Translations under genes and position numbers: made by a program
Notes under the pieces: generated by a model
Seen by the model: the letters and a program-made list of their open reading frames with translations, nothing else
Told to the model about the DNA's origin: nothing
Database searches by the model: none
DNA from: Fragilaria crotonensis
Lineage: Eukaryota; Bacillariophyta; Fragilariophyceae; Fragilariales; Fragilariaceae
Assembly: GCA_022925895.1 (NCBI GenBank)
Contig: JAKSYS010000434.1
Span: forward strand, 1 to 53,084
DNA: 53,084 bases
Reading direction: 5' to 3'
Shown here: positions 43,273-53,084 of the stretch, one piece after another
How the letters are laid out: each line of letters opens with the position of its first letter
Numbering within the stretch: the stretch's first letter is position 1

Positions 43273-43837
43273 CTACAGAGAAGCAAGGTAGGAAGTGGAC
43301 GTCTTAGCGGCAACCTGAACCGCACCAGTAGCGTGACCGAATCCAGAGAAAACTGGAGCAGCTGGGGTAGCAGCAACCACAGGGGCTGATACAGCGGATT
43401 TTCCCATGAGACTTGAGCTACCTCCCATTGGCCCTGTTGCGTGTCCAAATCCAGAAAAGATAGGCTCGGCAGCTACTGGAGCAGCATCAGCGACTTGGCC
43501 AGTGACATGACCGAAACCAGAGAAACCTGGAACACCTGTTGCAGCAGCCGGAGGAGGGACATCAACAGCGGCAACTGGTTTGTATCCGCCAAGGAAGTGG
43601 CCATTCAAACTGGTAGTAGACTGTTGACAAGGAATCGAAAGGTGAGCCAAGGTGTTCATAGAGTGATCTCACGTCTAACTTGCGAGTGGAACGGACATCG
43701 AGTTCTTCACGTCAAGTGCAATTAGTGGAGTGGTAATTAATGCACAGTGTTGAACTTACACGAACAAAGGTAGAGGGCGGTGAGAATGCCGAGGAAGAGG
43801 CAACCGAAATGGCAATAATTGACGCAGTGAACTTCAT
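43273..43837 (-). CDS. Small plastid-targeted FSGFGHATG-repeat protein, copy B
   Basis: Exon 1 (43837-43760) and exon 2 (43620-43273) are joined in phase 0 over a 139-nt intron (donor GTAAGT, acceptor AACAG), giving 141 aa. The leader MKFTASIIAISVASSSAFSP carries SAFSPP, another plastid-type motif. The mature part begins STTSLNGHFLGGYKPVAAVD and has three repeats: FSGFGHVTG, FSGFGHATG and again FSGFGHATG. Copy A has two. Identical placement of the intron proves duplication. The difference in repeat number shows that the repeat unit expands and shrinks. Confidence 0.88.
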
Positions 43838-45187
43838 TTTAGTTTGATGATGCGAGGCGTGAAATTATTCGGAAATTGTGAGCTGCTGAAAGTGCCTATT
43901 TCGAACGAGTGCTTGGAAGCAGCCATTGCGAAATGGTGACGTCGCCGCTTCCTAGAGGCACTTGCGTCAGCATTTTTTATGTAGAGTTCTACATTGCCGA
44001 GAGATTCGCGTGGTGCGTCATGGATTAAAAAACCCTTGTGAACATCGAAATTTGATTGAAACGTGTGCTCAGCTGTTTCATTTCATACATGAGCAATGAC
44101 GCATTTCGTATTCATGATGTTTTGAAGATGAAACATCAACATCTGCTGCAATGCAATACTCTAAGATACGCTCTAGTACAGGAGTCCTATATATAAAACT
44201 CGCGTAGAACGAGGACTACACGATAGTATTACACCACACTACGAGAGTCTACCGTCGAAAGCCAGGATGTGGTACATAGTTATGGATGCTCTATGCTCTG
44301 CCATTAATGTGGAAGGGGAATCACTATCTTCTGTGTAACTCAATCAACTTTGGTCCAATTGAGTTGGTCAAGAATGATCCTAGATTCAATCATTGTCTTG
44401 AAACTTCCAGTGTTCTCAGATTTGGCATATGGATGTTTCACATTATTTCCGGCAACGCGGACTGCATGAGGCAAGACGTACATATTTGCGAGCATTTCAA
44501 GAGTCAGTATTTTGCTCAGAAGTCAACGAGCCACAAGCCAAACTACAACTCAAGTGTGGGTTCATTGTGGGTCATATCATTATAACTGCAAACATTGGTA
44601 GTGCATTAGCACATTAAGGTACATACGGAGTATGGACGGGAAAAATCAATTGGTTGCAAGAAATCTTGCGTGGAGTACCAGCTTTAATAGGTGCAGACTG
44701 CCGTGCATTTTTAGCTGCGCCTGTGGTGGTAGTTACGTTGATTCAAAGTAGTATTCTCTAAAAAAAAACGCATCAAAGTCGAACTACGCTGCCATGGAGA
44801 CTTATAAAGTTGTTCGTATTATGAATAGAGATTCCAGTAAGTATTTGCAAGACGAATGTGTCCCAGTGTCCTCCATGAAGTTCATCCGAAACACAGATGT
44901 GGCAATACATTTCTTGAATTGATGTAAAAATGCTTCATGAACGAGAACGGACTTGGTTGTCCTGCCTTGAATATGTGCCTTCTTCGAAGTGGTTCGGCAG
45001 AGTGCACCGCGTGGCCAACTCCACGGAAGGACCTCATGATTTCTGCAACGTGAAGGAAGGCGAAGGCGCAAGCACAACGTTTGGGGTCAAAGGTGAAGGA
45101 CAATAGCTGGAAGCTTTTCTTCTTGAAACCTCGATAAGTCAACATGACATTCATGATATTCGGATGCACAGTTGCAGCAAAAGATTA
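43838..45187. other. Spacer with no assigned gene
   Basis: Two overlapping minus-strand frames (44802-45169) look partly protein-like (TYRGFKKKSFQLLSF; TKSVLVHEAFLHQFKKC) but lack a known domain. They may be a decayed gene next to the LON gene. Confidence 0.4.
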
Positions 45188-46063
45188 TTACTGAAATCCA
45201 TCTGAAAAACATGTTTCCTCCGCGACCACAGCATGCTCAAGTTTCATCGCGTGTCCTTGAAGTCGGAGCTGCTTCTCACGCAGCATGTATTGCGCCAGCT
45301 TGAGTCGTTCAAAGAGAAATTCCCAATCAAGAGCTTTGATACGATAGTGTTCAAGCTCCGGGTCTTCAACCGAAGTGAACGCAGCCCAACTGATGGCCGT
45401 GAGCAGCTGGACATCCCGGGATTTGTGCTTTGTAACTTGATCTGCTTCAAGAGCGACTCCATAGGCATGCCTATATCGTTGTAAAAGATTCATATCATCA
45501 TAGCTGTCATTCATACCAAGTTCTATTTCCCGGCTGGAGAGCTTCTTCATAAGAATTTCGATGTTGTCAGCAATGAAGTTACACTTGTCCATGTCTTCAA
45601 CATCGTCATTCACTTTGGAACACGAGAACTTGAAATAAGGATATGAGTGTTGCAGGCGATCTAATCGAACTCGTCCGACACAGGTTACCGTCACAAACAT
45701 GCCTTCCTCGCCACCATCGTCTTCGCACTCTTTGATTTCACAAAGACTGGCGATCTCAAGCATATTGTCCGATCCCATCTCTTCGCTATCGTCCATTGTC
45801 ACTCCCAGGGCCAAGATTCCATGGTAATTTTCGACACAATCATCGATTAGGTGTTGCTCTTCGGTCCAGATTGTCGCTGACTCCTGGAAGTACGACTTGA
45901 TCCGTCGCTATCAAACAGATGGGAAACTGCTTTTGCTGCTTTTTGTGGCGTATAAAGCATGTCGATGAGGCGATCGGAACGATAGACTAGGAGTGGCAAA
46001 AGCATAGGCTGATGGTAGTTGCAATAACAAGCTAATGAGATAGATTCGGCGGCAGTCCGTCAT
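45188..46063 (-). pseudogene. LON-domain protein with plastid-type leader, two in-frame stops
   Basis: ATG at 46063 opens a leader, RIYLISLLLQLPSAYAFATP, whose AYAFATP resembles the diatom plastid motif. Coding continues SFRSPHRHALYATKSSKSS and then meets TGA TAG at 45913-45908. The same frame goes on after the stops: RIKSYFQESATIWTEEQHL, NYHGILALGV, then GMFVTVTCVGRVRLDRL. The last pieces fit the LON substrate-recognition (PUA-like) domain. The usual first strand of the domain is not evident. No GT-AG stretch of plausible intron size both removes the stops and keeps frame, so this copy is probably broken, or an exon border was missed. About 290 codons in all. Confidence 0.6.
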
Positions 46064-46614
46064 CGTCGTCAAAGTCAACGGTCAACAGTGAACAGTCTGT
46101 CGCTGTCAACGTTGAAGAGCAAAACCTAGAGATATCAAATTTGCTAAGGACGTGTACAAAATGACTGACGCTTGGAGGTTGGCTGCGTCGCCTGTCATGC
46201 GACAGTGAAGTACAGGCGATCGAGCACAGTACAACTACCTGGCATCATAGCACATGAGCCTGGTCCAGCTCCTGGTGCACACATGTGAACTTGAAAGTTC
46301 ACTCATAACAACAACAGGCACCAACCATCACATCAACAAGAAATCACTTCTTGAAAGATCTCCCCAATCATGTTAATCAGCAATGATGGCAATGATAGTA
46401 CTAGTGACTCTGATCCTGAGCGATGACATGATGCTGATGTAGTAAATAGCAACTGACTTGTGCCATTGAGGTTGGCTACTAGTGTCTTGTTCTTTGTCGG
46501 TACTCCCATCAGTCTCATCCATAATAGCTACATATTGCCCAGTCACTGTCTTTGCTGCTGCAACAACTTCAACTGTTAGATCACTATGGTAGCCAGCTCC
46601 TGACAGAACTAGTA
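46064..46614. other. Spacer and flank of the MITE
   Basis: Minus-strand sequence at about 46380-46600 reads SGAGYHSDLTVEVVAAAKTV and QYVAIMDETDGSTDKEQDTS, so it is probably a decayed coding piece. It is interrupted by the element at 46615. Confidence 0.4.
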
Positions 46615-46635
46615 CCAGTTAAAAATGGCTTTGAG
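46615..46635 (+). repeat. Left terminal inverted repeat of the MITE
   Basis: Twenty-one bases beginning CCAGTTAAAAATGG are exactly inverted at 47320-47340. Confidence 0.88.
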
Positions 46636-47319
46636 CCCTTAAAAAAAATTGAGCCACTAAATGGTGTAATTTTCACGACCTCTACAAAAAAGGTGCTCAA
46701 TATCATTCTAATTACCGCTTCACATACGGCAATGACGTTCCTTGCCATGTGCACCTACTTTCCTTTGCAGTGCAAAACAGGCATTTTGGAAGCCGAGGTT
46801 TTGCTGAACGCACTGGATGTTGGTACCGGAGATTTTGCACATCTCAAATTTTCCACCATTGAGCCGGGCCACCAATTTTATGTAGACATTCCATGCAGTA
46901 TTTTTTAATCATTGCGAGAAATATAGATAGCTGCTTAACTGTAGTTCCCACGCCATGTATTTCACGTGATGAATTATATTAGGTTTCGTGTTACCAAATT
47001 GTGACGTAGAATCAGCGTAGCAGTACAAAGAAATTGGATGACGACGATGATGAGATTATGTTGAATGGGGTAAAACTCAACGGACAAATATTGAAAATAT
47101 TCAGGTATATATATAAACGAGTAAATTGCTTAGAGCCATTAAACCGAGAACGACGCTTCTAAAAGCATCAATATCTTCATGAATTCTTTGTCCAGTATAG
47201 AAATGATTCAACCATGATGAAGCATAAAGCATGATCGACATGTGTGGCACTTGAAGTTGATTGCATTGCGTCAGATTTTCATTGAGAACTTTTTAGTCCA
47301 ACATGGTGTTTTTTAATGA

Positions 47320-47340
47320 CTCAAAGCCATTTTTAACTGG
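47320..47340 (-). repeat. Right terminal inverted repeat of the MITE
   Basis: The plus strand ends CCATTTTTAACTGG, the inverse of the left end, followed by TA. Confidence 0.88.
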
Positions 47341-47342
47341 TA

Positions 47343-48428
47343 GTGACTTGGGAGCTGCCAAGCATGTCTATTGTTGAAAGTCCTTGAAGAACTCGCCATC
47401 TTTGCTCAAAAATATTCATCTGTGCGACGCAGAGCTCAGAATGTACGAGTGGAATGCTTGTTTGAACATGAGTGTCATAATCAACTTCAACCAAATTGCG
47501 CACACAGGACGGAATGTGAATGCAATGACGTACGATTCCTCTTGATGCGACTGTAGAAATTGATAGCGTTCCAGGTGGCTGACCAACCACCACCTCTGAA
47601 ATAAGGTGGCCACCTGGTAGATCAGGTTGCCCTTCTCGCACAAATTGAACGTACTTTGCACACTGTGTTGGTCAATTGCATGAGACCCTGCTTTGAGTGT
47701 CATTTCCAGCAGAACCCACCCCCTCATCCAAGGATCTTTACCCCACTTGCATTAAACAGGTCATCCTAGTCATTTCATACAGTAATCATACACGATAACG
47801 TAGGAATTTGTGTACAGTGCATAGTTTGATGCAAACAAGCTGAGTTTAGCTAGCTAATGCATCTTGGGTATTGTTTCCTCATCCAATTTAGATGAAGCCG
47901 AACCATATTGAAACAATCATGGAGAAGGCATCTCAAGTACCTGATGCTATTCCATGGAGAACTTGGCACCAATATGATGCATCAGTTTTGCTTGCTTTGA
48001 ACAATTCTGGATGCTCGTCAGCATGCATCAATCTCCTGATACTCTCCAAACACCTCAATCAGTTTCATCTCTTGTGTCAATGCTGTTGCTGCAGAATACT
48101 TGGACTTCATCTCCATCAAGGTGACAAAATGCGATTCACCTTCTCGTGATTTTCAACAACACCTGCTAGTATTGCATCCAGCAGTGAGAAGGCTGCTACG
48201 TTTTTCTGTTGTTGTTTTGTGGTCCTAAGCCTACTATGATTTTCTCCCTTGACAGGCTTTGTACCTGAGACAGATCTGCGGGATTTTTGCACTTTCTTGA
48301 TGCAATAGCTTGGAGGCAAGATTGTATTTGATGAAACTGAAGAGATAATGGCCATGGTGAAGGGACGCTGTTGGTGAGTTTTGCTGATCAGCAATAGCTA
48401 CTATATGCTGGGGTACCACTTCCTCCAT
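47343..48428 (-). pseudogene. Decayed coding relic of unknown family, split by the MITE
   Basis: Minus-strand pieces read in changing frames: LMEMKSKYSAATALTQEMKL near 48100, SVSGTKPVKGENHSRLRTTK near 48250, and NIFEQRWRVLQGLSTIDMLG near 47390. The last ends at the MITE border; reading resumes beyond the other end at 46614. The dispersed repeat at 47739-47871 lies inside. I do not recognise the family, and linking the pieces is tentative. Confidence 0.35.
47739..47871 (+). repeat. Dispersed repeat, copy 2
   Basis: Same sequence as 32865-32991 in the same orientation. It has an extra palindromic block AGCTAGCT (47849-47856) where copy 1 reads GAGTTTAATGC. Such an 8-bp addition could be an excision footprint or duplication. 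Confidence 0.85.
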
Positions 48429-48521
48429 GAAACGGTGGCATGACCGGTGCTGAAAAGCTCAAAATGCTGGGTGATATAGTAATAAAATGCAAATATCCGC
48501 ACTTTATCCTCTTCGCACCGG

Positions 48522-49278
48522 GTGCTCCTGATGAAAATGGTCCACGATCAGTTGCCTCTTGGCATACGGCGATACCAGCGATCCCTCAGCAAAGAGGAGG
48601 AGTCTTTGAAGCAGTGTCCGTGCTGTACCTCCACCATCGAAGACACTCAACATTTTTGGAGATGTGAGGCGAATACTTTTTCTACGCCCAGGATGGCTTC
48701 TCTTCGTCGCGCTTTGTCCGCTCGGCCAGAGGATGTGCACAATCCTGTTACGACACTACTGGTTTCTGGCATAGAGCATTGGCGGTCGACCGGGTCTTCC
48801 ATCTTCCGGGTAAACCTCAACGATTATCCCCCATATGCATGATCCAGTTAAGCGCATTATACGGGACCAAGAACGCATTGGCTGGGATAACGCGATTCAT
48901 GGATTGTTGAGCAAATCGTGGACAGATCTTGCGTCTCTTGATTACGCACACCCGCATCGATCGTCGTCCGATGGCGCGCAGCGTATGCGGGCAAGTGTCA
49001 AAGCACTGTTTTCATACTCCCAAGGGCTATGGACGGCCAGAAATGCGGCTCTTCATGAATCTGAATCGGAAAGTTGTCGGACGATGCGGTCCACTATGTC
49101 TGATACTATTACATGGCTTCATCGTCGCCCTGATCAGATATGCTTTGATGACCGATATCTGGTTGATATGCCGCTCGATAAACTTTGGCAAGTTCTGCGT
49201 CTACTCAGCGGCGATGGATTAAACGTATGCAAGACTCTAAGGAAATGCACACGAGAATGGGCTCACGACAAACGTTGA
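48522..49278 (+). pseudogene. 3' end of a non-LTR-type retroelement ORF
   Basis: The first part (48522-48842) reads KMVHDQLPLGIRRYQRSL then a zinc-knuckle CPCC, EDTQHFWRC, as in the finger after the reverse transcriptase (zf-RVT type) of LINE-like elements. A frameshift at about 48835 switches to HDPVKRIIRDQERIGWDNAI and SVKALFSYSQGLWTARNAAL, ending at 49278. The reverse transcriptase proper is missing, so it is a 5'-truncated copy, as typical for such elements. The exact clade cannot be told. Coding upstream (48440-48520) may belong to it. Confidence 0.65.
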
Positions 49279-50776
49279 TTACGTCATATTTCAGGCGCCA
49301 CGACTCGTAGCAACCACGACTCGGTTTATGACGACGCCTTGGCGATACTACTAGAGTAGAATCTAAATTTCTCGCTGCCCTCGAGGTCGCTGGAATGGGG
49401 TACACATCAGCGTCCGTCTGGTCTCTGAACGGTGCCTAACCCCAATAATTAGGTTTTGTTTTGTTTTTGTAATAAAATGCAAATCATTTTTAAAGTCATA
49501 GGTAATCATTGCAAAATGGGCAAATGATTGCAATTTCCCCTTCATTTCTGACAGATTTTGACCATTGGCTTAACTGAACATAATCATTTCCAATTGCTGG
49601 TACATAGTCTATGACGCAGTATCCTCTGTGCCACTAAGCCCTACTCCAGACTCCAGACGTAGTACAAGTACATGCATAAAGAAGCAGTTTCCTATGGTTT
49701 GGGACCGTGTGTCACGTTTGTGTCGACACAAGTAAAGGTCTGAATGTATTCCGAAGTTTTGTCGGGAACTTTCGGGGTCATTACTGCTGTTATGAACCGA
49801 AACGGACGTCCAAGTTTTATGTTTTCTTCGTCATTCTTTGATGACATTGCGACATTGCCTTATGTCTGGACAAATAACGTAATCCGGAAATATCGACAAT
49901 TCTAAACTTAGCAATTGCAGGACTCGCGTGGAGAGTCATATGAGCGGATTGAAGATAATAACAACGATTGGCTGACATCACACTCCCCATTCCCCATACT
50001 TCATACTTCATATCATCCTACGTAGTTCAGGAACCTCATACTCGGAGCACCTGATTACAGTAGTCCTTGTCATAGCATAATACTGTTGTTTGGGAGTTAC
50101 AACGCCTAATCACATGTCGCATGTGCCTGTGGAATTGATAGATGTCTTGTTGCAAGTTCAACGTTCTATGTGCCTTGGCTGAACGTAATCGTGGAGTATA
50201 TAAATGATGACCGTTTCGCAATGAGGTCATTTATCCACGTGTGCTCCCGTTTGACATCAACTTCCCCATTCTTCATTCCTATCAAAAGTCGCTGAGGCCT
50301 CTCATGTTACAAACCATGTAGTAGAAGAGCGTTGTACATTCGACTTCTCAATTTATATTTGTATGACGTGCGATGTATGTTATTTCCCTAAAAGGCATGT
50401 TGCATGTGTGCCCTTTTGAGGTCATTGTGACCCCAATGTCAAGGGCGTCATCAACTGTGTTATACATACATCGCAATTAATGCTCGAACTCATTCTTGGA
50501 AATTACCATCGTCATATCTTGAAAATTCTATGTTTCAAGATAAGTCGTAGAAATTAGTACTCCAGTAGAGTACGATTTCCGCTTTTGGAATCAGGCACTC
50601 AAAATGCCCTCATCGAATACGGGATCGGACATCGCATGAATGTGCAAAATTTCCACCCGAGTCCTCTTCTTACACCTTTAATCATGCCTAATCAATCCCA
50701 CATTTTCCGGTTGTCCTGGAGCTGATCAAAACATACACGTTCAACTGCGGGTCACAAAATCCAAAGAACGGCAAAA
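49279..50776. other. Long spacer, no gene supported
   Basis: AT-rich with only short frames. Contains GTACTCCAGTAGAGTACG near 50558. Nothing else stands out. Confidence 0.45.
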
Positions 50777-51390
50777 ATGATGTTCAGACAATCGCAGCTT
50801 GAAATTGAGGCTTCCTCCATCGAGAAGACGATGCTCAACATCGTTCCACGAGCAGCAGACGTGCTCTGTGGGCGGGGCAAAATGTGTTTTCATCACGAGG
50901 GAAACGACAGTTTCGCATGTTGATTGCAGAGCATGTCGATACCTATAAAATGGCTCCGACAAAGAAGTTGAAGATGCAGGTTGTCGCCTGCGTTGTCGAT
51001 CTGTAGTTGCAAGAGGCGGCCGCTTCATGATTCAAAATAAGGACGGATCTTGGGTTGATGGGGTAGAAAGCAAGGAAAGAAGAAAACGGGACATGCAATG
51101 AGAGATGCATTGCGCGGAGAGTGAAATGCATCACACAAATGAGGGAGAACAACGCTCTAGCTTCACGAAACAATGATGAATCATCACATTCATCTTGCTC
51201 GCTACATAGCAGCGAAGAATTCGATTCAGACAACATCGACTGGCTGAATGAAATGGAGTCGATGAATCCATCAAACTTTGAGCCTTCCCAAGATTGGATG
51301 CATTCCAAAGTTGATAAGGAGATTGCCAACGACCTGCTCAGTTTCTTTATTGCGGAGGAGCTGCGACATCCTGATAAATGCAGGTCATGA
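50777..51390 (+). pseudogene. DUF6824-domain gene, broken by several frameshifts
   Basis: ATG at 50777 leads to NIVPRAADVLCGRGKMCFHH, the diagnostic start of DUF6824 proteins. A missing base near 50905 moves to RQFRMLIAEHVDTYKMAPTK and KLKMQVVACVVDL. Another shift at about 51003 gives GGRFMIQNKDGSWVDGV, and one near 51080 gives KKTGHAMRDALRG. A last shift leads to VKCITQMRENNALASRNND and an acidic tail that ends in SFFIAEELRHPDKCRS. At least four indels in about 600 bp mean the gene is dead. The family is expanded in diatoms, with unknown role and often found in numerous copies. Confidence 0.8.
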
Positions 51391-51767
51391 ATCTATCGTG
51401 TTCACCAGCGTATTTTGCAAAATAAATCCTCGCCTGCCTTAAATGATGGGGATGTATAACTAGCTCACTTTTCTTTCGAATTGCCTCGCAAGCGTTTTAC
51501 CCATATCTACTACAGCCTTCGAAGAGATGCATGTGACGATGCATGATACCCCTGATGTGAAGTTCAGGATCAGCATAGAAGGCAGAGTGTTGAGACGAAC
51601 ATACACATGGAGTATTTACTCGAGTACACGTCACGCTGTTGTTTCTCGTCGTGAGTACAATTGTACCAGAAACGTTGTTCGACCAGGTACCCCACAGTAT
51701 GTCATACGAGTAGTGTAGACCTCAACTACTACCGTACTTGTATGTCATACGTCATACTAGCTACTAG
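51391..51767. other. Spacer, no gene supported
   Basis: GTAC-rich (CCAGGTACCCCACAG near 51683) and short frames only. Confidence 0.4.
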
Positions 51768-52283
51768 CTAGTGTATTGTAGGCGGAAACAAAACATACGA
51801 GGATACGAGTACTCCAGTGGTTAAGTACCAGGTACTGTACACGGCGTCGATGGCCGCGCACCACGTAGAGAGCGGCAGGGAGAACATTGCAGCATGATAA
51901 AACACGACTCTATCCGCGACCGAGGTGTGCTGTATGGCAGAGAGGAGCATTTTATGTGGCTCAGAAGTGAGCGTGCATGCTAAGGGCGGTTGGACGAGCC
52001 AAAGACCTGAAGGTGGAGCATGCAAACCATGGAAGACAGTAGCGCCCTCGTGTGTGATACGAACGTTAGTGGCTGTAAATTGCGCCGTGCAGCCAAAGTT
52101 ACCGGTACATAGTTGCCCCACGGAGATGAGGGAACCAGACGTGAGGTTGGGGAATAAATGGCATTTGCAGTGTAGAGGTGATGGGGGCAGAGGTAGGGAG
52201 GAGCACGTCGAGAAGGCCCGGTGAGCGAGACTGGACTTGCGTCCGTGTAGGGTCCAGTCATCTTGAGAAACTGCCTTGTGCAT
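51768..52283 (-). mobile_element. Ty1/copia retrotransposon fragment (gag-pre-integrase region)
   Basis: An open minus-strand stretch reads LFPNLTSGSLISVGQLC, then FTATNVRITHEGATVFHG, GLWLVQPP and VVFYHAAMFSLPLSTWCAAI. This is the order after the protease in copia polyproteins of algae. The protease DTGAS is not found. The integrase that should follow at lower coordinates is absent. Upstream Ala/Ser/Pro-rich sequence to 53084 may be gag remains. The copy is therefore a truncated fragment. Confidence 0.7.
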
Positions 52284-53084
52284 CTGGTGTCGAGTGTTGA
52301 GTAGGATCAGTGTGGGAGGGGGAAGAGCAGAGAGGTGGGCTAATGTGCAGGGAGGAGGCTACTAATTGAGGAGTGGCAGATAATGCAGGAGCATTTGTTA
52401 GTATTGCTGGATTAGGAACTAAAGTCGCAACTGTGGGTATATGTGCATGCTCAGTGGCACTGCTGGGGGTAGCAGTCCCTCCTGGTTAGTCAACAGCTGG
52501 AACACTGGCTGCGGCGGCGACACTGGCTGCGGTGGCGGCACTGTTTGGGATCGCCTCGGGTCTGCGGCCATCGCGACTGACACTGGTGCCGCCCATGTGA
52601 TTACGATTCGTGGCAGCCGTTTGGTGACCGGCCGGTGGCTGCAGTGATGCATGTGGCACTCCTGTGGCTCAAATTGCCACTACTGCCATTCATGCATACA
52701 GCAGTAGCCTTGCGTTGCCGGTGTTTGCTGCCGCCGTGCGTGTCGGGCAGGTGCAGATACGACGGCTAAAGCGAGCTATGCTTGTAAGACTGCCATGCGT
52801 ACAGCAGTAGCCCCGCGTTGCCGGTGTTTGCTGCCGCCGTGCGTGTCAGGCAGGTGCAGATACGACGGCTAAAGCAAGTTATGCTTGTAAGGAAACAATA
52901 TCTGCTGCCAGAATGGTTGCGTCAGTGGACGAGAGGGACGAGGTGGCGCTGGGTGTGGCGCTATGGTTGGCCAGCACAGGCACGCCGGGCTGGCACTCTG
53001 CGGTGGCGGAGGAGGTAACAGACGTCACTGCCAATAATTGTCCATCTTCTGAAAATGTTCCTGAAGGCCAAAAGGTTTGGGCGT
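52284..53084. other. GC-rich, Ala-rich low-complexity end of the window
   Basis: Both strands carry long open stretches (minus: TLVPNPAILTNAPALSATPQ; plus, from about 52810: SYACKETISAARMVASVDER to the window end). The minus strand fits gag remains of the copia fragment. The plus-strand frame has no recognised domain. A 103-bp tandem repeat lies inside. Confidence 0.35.
52682..52891. repeat. Tandem duplication with a 103-bp period
   Basis: Units at 52682-52788 and 52789-52891 share TACAGCAGTAGCC, GTTGCCGGTGTTTGCTGCC and GTGCAGATACGACGGCTAAA. The first has four extra bases. Only a handful of other substitutions are seen, so the duplication is young. Confidence 0.9.

Larger units (their letters stand above)
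46615..47340. mobile_element. Tc1/mariner-like MITE, 726 bp
   Basis: The left end CCAGTTAAAAATGGCTTTGAG (20 bp shown: CCAGTTAAAAATGGCTTTGA) is matched inverted by bases 47320-47340; similarity extends to about 32 bp with two mismatches. Both ends are bordered by TA (46613-46614, 47341-47342), the target duplication typical of Tc1/mariner elements. A 3-bp AGT duplication would fit as well. The inside is AT-rich and has one open frame that runs from outside the left end to 46908. No transposase is recognised, so it is non-autonomous. Confidence 0.85.

Overview
The window reads as nuclear DNA of a diatom, probably a pennate one; I cannot name the species. Evidence: at least three genes start with a signal peptide followed by the ASAFAP-type plastid-targeting motif of diatoms (SAFAPS, SAFSPP, AYAFAT). 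GT-AG introns are short (about 80-140 nt). There is a broken copy of the DUF6824 domain (DVLCGRGK) that is expanded in diatoms, and a Ty1/copia relic. Genes are on both strands without operons, and intergenic DNA is full of repeats.

Left part (1-8100): a decayed DDE transposon with terminal repeats begins exactly at base 1 (1-3521). A spliced KIX-domain gene follows (4007-4901, minus). Then comes gene-poor DNA with inverted, duplicated and tandem repeats. Genic block 8178-16190: two secreted paralogues face away from each other across a 676-bp spacer (8178-8855 minus, 9532-10233 plus). They are followed by a protein with three CUE-like domains, a spliced MFS transporter and a small probably plastid-targeted protein.

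Middle (16542-22445): a 5.9-kb inverted-repeat element with a multiply frameshifted plus-strand transposase-like gene. A convergent minus-strand ORF of 544 codons is completely open. Next come an RBBP9-type hydrolase, an unknown protein, a type II membrane fucosyltransferase-like enzyme and an unknown gene with a possible 22-nt intron.

Right part: two paralogous secreted haem peroxidases (29118-30505, 35170-36397) share an intron position and flank a SET methyltransferase gene and a 669-bp hAT-type element with a perfect 8-bp target duplication. Then come a frameshifted YwrD-like gamma-glutamyltransferase, a 782-aa ankyrin protein, a tandem pair of tiny plastid proteins built on the repeat FSGFGHATG, and a LON-domain gene with two in-frame stops. 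The last 7 kb is mostly transposon debris: a Tc1/mariner-like MITE, a retroelement 3' end, the DUF6824 pseudogene, a copia fragment and a 103-bp tandem repeat.

Functional themes are secretion and oxidative chemistry (peroxidases, paired secreted proteins) and plastid proteins. Several host genes carry single frameshifts or stops, so either the assembly has indel errors or this region is decaying; reads or RNA would decide. All calls come from reading the sequence, without database searches.
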